Origin: an uncultured Prevotella sp. | GTDB lineage: Bacteria > Bacteroidota > Bacteroidia > Bacteroidales > Bacteroidaceae | Assembly: GCA_934190685.1 (NCBI GenBank) | Contig: CAKPTK010000010.1 | Span: 1-30,206 of the forward strand | DNA: 30,206 bases | Direction of reading: 5' to 3' | Part shown: positions 17,580 through 23,842 of the stretch, in pieces | How positions within the stretch are numbered: the first letter of the stretch is position 1 | How the letters are laid out: each line of letters opens with the position of its first letter | Made by a program: the position numbers and the translations under genes | The notes under the pieces: generated by a model | Seen by the model: only the letters and a program-made list of their open reading frames with translations | Databases searched by the model: none | What the model was told of the DNA's origin: nothing

Positions 17580-19832
17580 TTATTTATGATTTACTATGTC
17601 TATATCTCGTTTGGAGGGATTGACAAGGTTCTCGAGGAAATAGTAGCGTATGAGGTTCTGATAGTAAGGACCATCCACGCCGTGGTCTTTTCCGGGAAGC
17701 ACCATCATGTCAAAGCGTTTGTTGTTCTTGATGAGCGCATCTGCCATGCGCAAGGTGTTGGCAAAGGGAACGTTGTCGTCCACATCGCCCGAGATGAGCA
17801 AGAGTTTTCCTTTCAGATTGGCTGCCAACTCCATATTGGTCGGGATGTGCTTCAGTCCATGCCAAGTCTCGCCCCACCACTGGATGTAGATGTTGTTGTC
17901 GTGGTTGCCCGAAGCGGCAACCCCCACCTTATAGAAGTCGGGATAAGTGAGCATCGACGCCACCGTCTCAAAGCCTCCGCCAGAATGGCCATAGATGCCC
18001 ACGCGGGTGGTGTCTATATAGGCATAGCGCTGGGCCAGTTCCAAGATAGCGTTGCGGTTGTCTGCCAGCGGATAATCCCGCAAGTTGCCATAGCCGAAAG
18101 CCAGAAAGTCTCTGCCACGATAAGGAGAACTGCCACGAGGCGCCACATTGATGACAATGAAACCCAACTCTGCGAGAGACTGGTTGCCAGAGTCGTCGAT
18201 GGTGAACTGAAGAGGTATTTGGTCGTCCTGTGGACCGGGATAGACATTGGAGATAATGGGGTATTTCTTCGTCGAATCCAAATCAGACGGAGTGTACATC
18301 AGACCATAAAGGTCGGTCTTGCCGTCAGCAGCCTTGACCGTGATGAGCTTTGGTGCGTGCCAACCGGCTGCCAAAAGGGTGTCGGTGGTGTTGCGGACTA
18401 TCTCCCGGTAGCGTTGGGGCGACTTCAAGTCGACCAGGTTATAGACCGAAGGCATGTCCATACGGGAATAGCGGTCAATGGCATAGCGACGGTCTGAGGA
18501 GAACTGCATCTCGTGGTAGCCATTGCCATGAGAAAGCAACTGCTGATGTTTTCCGTCAAGCCCCACCCGATAGTAGAAGCGGTAGTAAGGATTGACGCCC
18601 CGTTCTGCTCCGTAGCCTGCAAAGGTAAGCGTATGGTTGATCGTGTCGACATATTCTATACTGCCCGCCACGAGTTCATTCCCTTGGGTGATGCGATTGA
18701 GGAGTTTTCCGTTGGTGTCATAGAGATAATAGTTGCCCTTGCCTGTGCGCTCCGACCACCAGACGATACGCTTTCCGTGGTCGACAAAGCGATAGTTGAA
18801 CAGGTTGACACTCAGATGCGGTTTACACACTTCCTGGATAACCACCTTCACCTTGCCCGTAGGCACATCAATGCGACACAGTTGGATGGTGTCGACCGAA
18901 CGGCTACGACGGGTAAACCACAAAGCCTTTTCGGTGCGGTTGTAGTCGAGTGCCACATTCTGGTCTTTGAAGCGGTCAATGTCAAGAAAACGTCCCTCAT
19001 CCTTGTCTGCATCATACCACCAAAGTTTAAAATGGCGCACCCCCTTCTCGTTGGGCAAGGGCATTTTCTTGGTGATGAGTTTCGGACGGGGCTGTGCCAA
19101 TGAGTTGATGATATAGAGTTCACCCACCTCGCTGTCGTCCGTGATAAAGTCGAGATAGATGTGACCGAGCCAAAAGCCAGCGGCATTGCCCTCTTTGACT
19201 TCGTCTTTCTTGGACCGGTAGCAATAGGAATCGTAGTCCTTGCCGTCATCCGTGAGTTTCTTGAGTTTGCCGGTCTTGTTGTTGCGCACATAGAGGTTGT
19301 AGCGGTCGCCGAGCATGGTGTAGAGCGAGTCGTTGGTGGAAGAAGAGCGGCCATAGCCTGGGAAGGAACGACGAGACTCGGTTTTCTCAGTCGTGGTATC
19401 CACGGCAAGGGTGCCCGACTGGCGGTCGTAGACCATTCGCTTGCCGTGCGAACGCCAATAGAAACGAGAGGTGTTGCCCTGTCGGAAGTCGATGCCATAG
19501 AGTTTCAACTGCTTCTCCGTAAGTGACGAGTCACCAGTGAGGGCGGTATATTGACGAATAAACGATGGTATGTCCTTGATGAGCGGTTGGGGTTGTCCAT
19601 CTTTCGGATCCAACAGAAAAATCTCTTTCTTGCCGTTTTGGGTGCGGTCGAAAGAAATGAGCGAGGTCTGCCCTATCCACGAAGGATTGACCGTCGAGGC
19701 ATAATAGCGTGACGAGACATTCTTTTCCGATGCTTGTTCCGCCTGCTGCCAATGGATGCCGTCACCCTGCCAAGCACAGACGGGCAGAGCCATTACCGTT
19801 GCTGCCAACAATAAGAATCTTCCGTTTTTCAT
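17580..19832 (-). CDS. Secreted S9-family prolyl oligopeptidase (DPP-IV-like)
   Basis: 750 residues with signal peptide MKNGRFLLLAATVMALPVCAW. An N-terminal propeller-like region covers about 30-500 and an alpha/beta-hydrolase catalytic domain about 510-735. The triad is visible: S617 in YGHSGGG, D685 in SGDVDDNVP and H717 in GKDHGVDG. Family members remove dipeptides or cut short peptides, often after proline, in the periplasm or at the surface. The usual N-terminal Glu pair of true DPP-IV was not located, so exact specificity is open. Its ATG overlaps the S8 stop (ATGA at 19829-19832), showing translational coupling, and it precedes susC by 13 nt. Confidence 0.92.
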   Translation of the reverse strand: MKNGRFLLLAATVMALPVCAWQGDGIHWQQAEQASEKNVSSRYYASTVNPSWIGQTSLISFDRTQNGKKEIFLLDPKDGQPQPLIKDIPSFIRQYTALTGDSSLTEKQLKLYGIDFRQGNTSRFYWRSHGKRMVYDRQSGTLAVDTTTEKTESRRSFPGYGRSSSTNDSLYTMLGDRYNLYVRNNKTGKLKKLTDDGKDYDSYCYRSKKDEVKEGNAAGFWLGHIYLDFITDDSEVGELYIINSLAQPRPKLITKKMPLPNEKGVRHFKLWWYDADKDEGRFLDIDRFKDQNVALDYNRTEKALWFTRRSRSVDTIQLCRIDVPTGKVKVVIQEVCKPHLSVNLFNYRFVDHGKRIVWWSERTGKGNYYLYDTNGKLLNRITQGNELVAGSIEYVDTINHTLTFAGYGAERGVNPYYRFYYRVGLDGKHQQLLSHGNGYHEMQFSSDRRYAIDRYSRMDMPSVYNLVDLKSPQRYREIVRNTTDTLLAAGWHAPKLITVKAADGKTDLYGLMYTPSDLDSTKKYPIISNVYPGPQDDQIPLQFTIDDSGNQSLAELGFIVINVAPRGSSPYRGRDFLAFGYGNLRDYPLADNRNAILELAQRYAYIDTTRVGIYGHSGGGFETVASMLTYPDFYKVGVAASGNHDNNIYIQWWGETWHGLKHIPTNMELAANLKGKLLLISGDVDDNVPFANTLRMADALIKNNKRFDMMVLPGKDHGVDGPYYQNLIRYYFLENLVNPSKRDIDIVNHK

Positions 19833-21382
19833 TTCACAAGTTCTTTCACTGCGTTCAACATGTCAATACATCCTCCGCTGGCGCACTTCCCTTGCTCACC
19901 GTTCTTGCGGACTGTGCGCATGAGCAACTGCTTGACATCCGCAGCTTTGAGCTTAGGAAAATAGGCGCGCAACAAGGTTGCCACACCGCTCACGACAGGG
20001 GCGGCGACACTGGTGCCTTGAGAGAGTTCATATTTGTCACCGGGGAAGGCGGAGGCAATGTCTTCACCGGGGGCAAGCACATCCACGTTCGTCGCTCCAT
20101 AGTTGGAGAACTTACAGGTGAGTCCTTTCTCGTTGGAAGCGCCTACACGGATGAAGTTGGGATAGGCATTGCCCTGGGCGTCCTTGCCTGTGGGATAGTA
20201 GGCCACAGAGTCAATGTTCAGCCCATTGTTGCCCGAGGCATTGACCACCAGCACATCGTGCTTGGCGGCATAGGCAATGGCGTCATTGACCATCTGGGGT
20301 GTGGGCGACTGGAATTTGCCGAGACTGATGTTGATGACCTTGGCGCCGTTGTTCACCGCATAGCGGATGGCTGTCGCCACGTCTTTGTCGTATTCGTCAC
20401 CGTCAGGACTGGCGCGGAGTATCATCAGCTTCGCCACACCATCAGCCACTCCTGCATAGCGCTTGTCCTTACCGCCATTGCCACCGATGATACCTGCCAC
20501 GAAGGTACCGTGGTCACAACCGTCAACGGTGAGAGTGTTGTTTCCGTAATAGATGTCGTTGGCATCCTCCAAATTGTCGCCCATGAGCAGGCGCTTGTCC
20601 TGTGCATGCTCAATGCCGTCGATACGGGTCTTCATCAGTTTCAGGTTGGCATGCTGGTCTTTGCGATAGTCTGCCCAAAGGGTAGACTTCTTCGTGCGGA
20701 GCAAGTCGGTGTATATCATCTGGCAAAGTCCATTCCATAGAGAATCCTGCACATCTGTATGAATCAGTCCCGCCATGGTGAGTGTATCGGTGTGGATGTT
20801 GTCGCGGCGCATCAAGGAGTCCATCATCTCGATGGCTGCCACTTTCTGGGCATTGAACTTGTAGAACATGAGATAGCCGTTGATGCCGGCTTTCTTGCGC
20901 ATCTGCATATAGTAGTCATATTCCGCCTTGTCTGCAGCATCCTCACGTTTCACATTTTTGTATTTGGGATAAAGTCGCTTGAACTGGCGGTATTCCTCAG
21001 TGCCGGCACTGGTCATGTTGAACTTTCCGTCCTTGGTTCCGAGAAAGTTCCATCCATGGATGTCGTCGACATAGCCATTTTTATCGTTGTCCACGCCGTC
21101 GGGTCTTTCCTTCCGGTTGGTCCAAAAAGCCTTGTTGATGTTGGTGGCAGTGGTGTCGGCTCCCGAATCAATAATGCCGACAATGACAGGACGCTTCACT
21201 TTCTTGCCTTTTATCTTGAGAAAATCCAAGGCACCTTTTATGTTGGCACCCTGCAAAGAGTCGTTGCAGAGCAGGTGCCAACCTGCCAAATGTTGCGATG
21301 AAGGCTGTACTTGCGCACTTGCCGTGAATGAAAAAAGAGCAATAAAAAATCCTGCGAACTTAATTTTTCCGTTGCTTGACAT
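19829..21382 (-). CDS. Secreted subtilisin-like serine peptidase (S8 family)
   Basis: 517 residues, signal peptide to about residue 24 (...FTASAQ). The S8 triad is complete: D72 in GIIDSGAD, H291 in GCDHGTFVAG, S458 in SQGTSVAAP, with oxyanion-hole N385 in NASGNNG. About 219 residues lie between Asp and His, far more than in subtilisin; a charged insert (about 120-275) fills this space. There is no obvious propeptide domain and no long C-terminal sorting tail. It is the first gene of the SusCD operon and probably makes peptides that S9 and SusCD then use. No promoter is seen directly in front; the nearest is at 21694-21725, implying a leader of about 305 nt. Confidence 0.94.
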   Translation of the reverse strand: MSSNGKIKFAGFFIALFSFTASAQVQPSSQHLAGWHLLCNDSLQGANIKGALDFLKIKGKKVKRPVIVGIIDSGADTTATNINKAFWTNRKERPDGVDNDKNGYVDDIHGWNFLGTKDGKFNMTSAGTEEYRQFKRLYPKYKNVKREDAADKAEYDYYMQMRKKAGINGYLMFYKFNAQKVAAIEMMDSLMRRDNIHTDTLTMAGLIHTDVQDSLWNGLCQMIYTDLLRTKKSTLWADYRKDQHANLKLMKTRIDGIEHAQDKRLLMGDNLEDANDIYYGNNTLTVDGCDHGTFVAGIIGGNGGKDKRYAGVADGVAKLMILRASPDGDEYDKDVATAIRYAVNNGAKVINISLGKFQSPTPQMVNDAIAYAAKHDVLVVNASGNNGLNIDSVAYYPTGKDAQGNAYPNFIRVGASNEKGLTCKFSNYGATNVDVLAPGEDIASAFPGDKYELSQGTSVAAPVVSGVATLLRAYFPKLKAADVKQLLMRTVRKNGEQGKCASGGCIDMLNAVKELVK

Positions 21383-21433
21383 ACGTTGGGTCTATAATAA
21401 CACTGCCGCCTTGTCCCCACCAGGCAAGCCTTC

Positions 21434-21690
21434 TAAAAAGAGTAAAGCGTGGGAACTATTGAATATTGTCTCTTCGAGGTTGTGGAAGAACCTTAGCCAA
21501 ACAATAGACAATAGCCCACGCTTTAAGATATATTGACCTTGTAAAAAGGGTACAATATGTCCAAGCGTGAGCGATATTGCTATCACCCTTGGCTGTTGAA
21601 ACTTCCACATTTCGAAGAAGGGTAATATCTTTAACGCTCAATTAACATGTCTGTGAGTGGGAACCGACCATAAAGGGAAACCCTACTCGC
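21434..21690 (-). ncRNA. Structured leader or small RNA upstream of the peptidase-SusCD operon
   Basis: Read on the minus strand from the predicted start near 21687. By eye: H1 21655-21688 (7 bp with one bulge); H2 21569-21639 (16 bp in three blocks with two one-sided 6-nt bulges); H3 21527-21561 (8 of 9 paired, plus an inner 5 bp); H4 21444-21524 (10+6+6 bp and an inner 5-bp hairpin), then ACTCTTTTT at 21443-21435. H4 with the T-run looks like a terminator. The segment 21571-21563 can pair with 21523-21515 over 9 bp (one G-U), excluding H4 and the base of H2. This fits either an attenuator or a stable RNA. No Rfam family is assigned; a Bacteroidales 6S-type or Bacteroidales-1 RNA is possible. 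No folding energies were calculated. Confidence 0.5.
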
Positions 21691-21693
21691 GTG

Positions 21694-21725
21694 CAAAAAT
21701 AAAGAAATCTCTGCATACTTGCAAA
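21694..21725 (-). promoter_or_regulatory. Promoter of the structured RNA and probably the peptidase-SusCD operon
   Basis: On the minus strand TTTG (21725-21722), 20-nt spacer, TATTTTTG (21701-21694): a full match to the Bacteroidetes consensus. I found no second match between here and the S8 start at 21382. Confidence 0.72.
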
Positions 21726-21765
21726 AGATGACACAAAAATTTCTTCCGATTTACTTTTTCTCCAC

Positions 21766-21786
21766 CACTTGCACCTCCGTGCAGTG
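21766..21786 (-). terminator. Possible weak terminator after ybeY
   Basis: A GC-containing hairpin (8 bp with one bulge, 4-nt loop) lies 31 nt after the ybeY stop on the minus strand. There is no adjacent T-run; five Ts occur only about 25 nt further on. It may slow transcription before the next promoter. Confidence 0.25.
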
Positions 21787-21816
21787 CTGAAAGGAGACTG
21801 GGTACACGCTTGCCAT

Positions 21817-22233
21817 TCAAGCTTTCAGCATGGCGAGAGCCTTGTTCTCGGCAGCTTCCATGATTTCGCGCTCGCCGGGACCTTTGTCGTTGATGCCGCA
21901 GAGATGGAGGATGCCGTGGATGATGACACGGTGAAGCTCGTCGTCATAGGACTTGCCAAACTGTTCGGCATTGGTGCGCACGGTGTCGAGCGATATGACA
22001 ATGTCGCCACTCACCACGTCGTCCTCGTCATAGTCGAAGGTGATGACATCGGTATAGTAGTCGTGACCGAGATACTCACGGTTCACCTCCAATATCTTCT
22101 CGTCGTTGACAAACATATATCCTATCTCTCCCACCTTGCGTCCATAGGTGGCCGCCACCGCCTTGATCCAAGCCGAGGTGTCACGTTTTCTGATTTTCGG
22201 CATCTTCACGCCGTCAACATTGTATGTAATCAT
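21817..22233 (-). CDS. ybeY: Endoribonuclease YbeY (16S rRNA maturation)
   Basis: Metal-dependent RNase acting in 16S rRNA 3' processing and ribosome quality control. 138 residues. The motif HGILHLCGINDKGPGEREIM (106-125) carries H106 and H110. At the third metal-ligand position, where many YbeY proteins have His (GYDH), this one has D116-K117. I recall this form from other Bacteroidetes, so it is probably a lineage variant rather than loss of function. It is the last gene of ruvB-coaD-ybeY, 7 nt after coaD. Confidence 0.92.
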   Translation of the reverse strand: MITYNVDGVKMPKIRKRDTSAWIKAVAATYGRKVGEIGYMFVNDEKILEVNREYLGHDYYTDVITFDYDEDDVVSGDIVISLDTVRTNAEQFGKSYDDELHRVIIHGILHLCGINDKGPGEREIMEAAENKALAMLKA

Positions 22234-22240
22234 AATCTTG

Positions 22241-22687
22241 TTATTTAGTCCTTGGTAAAAATCCGCTCACGTCTTGCCCGAAATGCAACAGTTCGCGCAC
22301 CATACTTGAACTGACACTCGCATAACGGGCGTCGGCGTAGAGCAAGAGGGTCTCAATGCCGCCTATCTGGCGGTTGATGTCGGCCTGCTCGCGCTCGTAT
22401 TCAAAGTCCTTGATGCTCCGCACTCCTTTTATAATATAGGCGGCACCTTCCCGACGGGCGAAATCAATGGTCAGGTCGTTGTAGACCCTCACCTCCACTT
22501 TCGGCTCGTCGGCATAGAGCCGGGCGATGGCGTCCACCCGCTCGTCCTGTGTGTACATATACTGCTTGCGCTCATTATACCCCACACCGATGACAATGCG
22601 GTCGAAGAGCGGAAGCGCGCGGCGCACGATGTCATCGTGCCCCACGGTGAAGGGGTCGAAACTGCCCACGAAGATTCCTGTTTTCAT
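22241..22687 (-). CDS. coaD: Phosphopantetheine adenylyltransferase
   Basis: Catalyses the penultimate step of coenzyme A synthesis, joining ATP and 4'-phosphopantetheine in the cytoplasm. 148 residues, slightly short of the usual 155-165. Nucleotidyltransferase motif GSFDPFTVGHDDI at residues 8-20 (TxGH at 14-17), YIIKGVRSIKDFEYE in the middle and the ATP-binding SSSMVRE near 126-132 (ISST-type). It lies 12 nt after ruvB and 7 nt before ybeY in one operon. Confidence 0.95.
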   Translation of the reverse strand: MKTGIFVGSFDPFTVGHDDIVRRALPLFDRIVIGVGYNERKQYMYTQDERVDAIARLYADEPKVEVRVYNDLTIDFARREGAAYIIKGVRSIKDFEYEREQADINRQIGGIETLLLYADARYASVSSSMVRELLHFGQDVSGFLPRTK

Positions 22688-22699
22688 CTTGTCCTTGGT

Positions 22700-23737
22700 T
22701 TAGAAGAGCGACGGTTCCATCGGATTTCCATACCCCATGGAGCGGCCGAAATGGTTGTAGGCGAGTTCTGTGGCGACACGTCCACGGGGAGTGCGCTTGA
22801 GGAAACCTTCCATGATGAGATAGGGCTCATACACTTCCTCGACGGTTCCGCCGTCCTCGCCGATGGCGGTGGCAATCGTCGAGATGCCCACGGGGCCACC
22901 CTTGAACTTGTCGATGATGGTGAGCAATATCTTATTGTCAATCTCGTCGAGTCCATATTGGTCGATATTGAGGGCGGTGAGCGACATCTTGGCTATCTCG
23001 GTGTCGATGCGGCCCGTGCCTTTCACCTGTGCGAAATCGCGCACACGGCGCAACAGGGCATTGGCGATACGTGGCGTTCCGCGTGAGCGTCGGGAGATTT
23101 CATCTGCAGCCTCATCGTCGATAGGCACCTTGAGAATGTGTGCCGAACGCTTGATGATGCGCGCCAACGTGTCGGGATCATAGTATTCCAAATGGAGATT
23201 GATGCCGAAGCGGGCACGCAACGGAGCTGTGAGCGAACCGCTGCGGGTGGTGGCACCCACCAGCGTGAACGGATTGAGGTCTATCTGGATGGAGCGGGCG
23301 GAAGGGCCCTTGTCTATCATGATGTCGATGCGGTAGTCTTCCATGGCGGAATAAAGGTATTCCTCCACCACGGGTGACAGGCGGTGAATCTCGTCGATGA
23401 AGAGCACGTCATTGGGTTCGAGCGAGGTGAGTATACCCGCCAAATCGCCAGGTTTGTCAAGCACAGGACCACTGGTAATCTTGAAACCTACCCCCAACTC
23501 GTTAGCTATGATGTTGCTCAGTGTGGTTTTCCCCAGACCTGGAGGTCCGTGAAGCAAGGTGTGGTCAAGAGGTTCGCCACGATATTTGGCTGCCTCGACA
23601 AAAACCTCGAGGTTGTCCACCACCTTCTTCTGCCCACTGAAATCGCTGAATTTCAGCGGACGAAGCGCATTCTCAAATTCCTTTTCTGCAGAACTGAGTT
23701 GGTGTTCCTCCCGTATATCGAAATTGTCGTCTATCAT
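22700..23737 (-). CDS. ruvB: Holliday junction branch-migration helicase RuvB
   Basis: AAA+ motor that drives branch migration with RuvA during recombinational repair. 345 residues, normal. Walker A GPPGLGKT (64-71), Walker B DEIH (115-118), sensor GATTRSG and arginine finger R174 (LRARFG); the C-terminal winged helix contains [20 protein letters not shown]. It is the first gene of ruvB-coaD-ybeY with its own promoter (23760-23791). ruvA and ruvC are not in the window, so ruvB stands apart from them. Confidence 0.97.
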   Translation of the reverse strand: MIDDNFDIREEHQLSSAEKEFENALRPLKFSDFSGQKKVVDNLEVFVEAAKYRGEPLDHTLLHGPPGLGKTTLSNIIANELGVGFKITSGPVLDKPGDLAGILTSLEPNDVLFIDEIHRLSPVVEEYLYSAMEDYRIDIMIDKGPSARSIQIDLNPFTLVGATTRSGSLTAPLRARFGINLHLEYYDPDTLARIIKRSAHILKVPIDDEAADEISRRSRGTPRIANALLRRVRDFAQVKGTGRIDTEIAKMSLTALNIDQYGLDEIDNKILLTIIDKFKGGPVGISTIATAIGEDGGTVEEVYEPYLIMEGFLKRTPRGRVATELAYNHFGRSMGYGNPMEPSLF

Positions 23738-23759
23738 TTGTTTCTGTTGCTTATGTTTG

Positions 23760-23791
23760 CAAAGGTATAGTTTTTTCGCATTCTTGCCAAA
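23760..23791 (-). promoter_or_regulatory. Promoter of ruvB-coaD-ybeY
   Basis: On the minus strand TTTG (23791-23788), 20-nt spacer, TACCTTTG (23767-23760). The expected RNA start near 23753 gives a leader of about 16 nt before the ruvB ATG. Confidence 0.72.
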
Positions 23792-23810
23792 AAAAGGTTA
23801 GTTTTAGTTG

Positions 23811-23842
23811 CCGTGGCGTGTCATTCCTTGGACGCGCCACGG
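23811..23842 (-). terminator. Hairpin overlapping the stop of the AraC sensor gene
   Basis: A perfect 8-bp GC-rich inverted repeat (23811-23818 with 23835-23842) around the stop codon at 23821. On the minus strand the nearest T-run is about 15 nt downstream, so it is at best an imperfect terminator. Confidence 0.35.

Noticed and set aside
17586..18497. 303-codon plus-strand frame
   Set aside because: Antisense to the catalytic half of the S9 peptidase; no family resemblance and no promoter.
19709..20740. 343-codon plus-strand frame
   Set aside because: Lies antisense to the S8 and S9 peptidase genes, which have full catalytic motifs; the product has no signal, motif or domain I recognise.
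21456..21641. 61-codon minus-strand ORF inside the structured leader
   Set aside because: Overlaps strong hairpin arms; the conserved-looking element is the RNA structure, and the peptide has no recognisable features.
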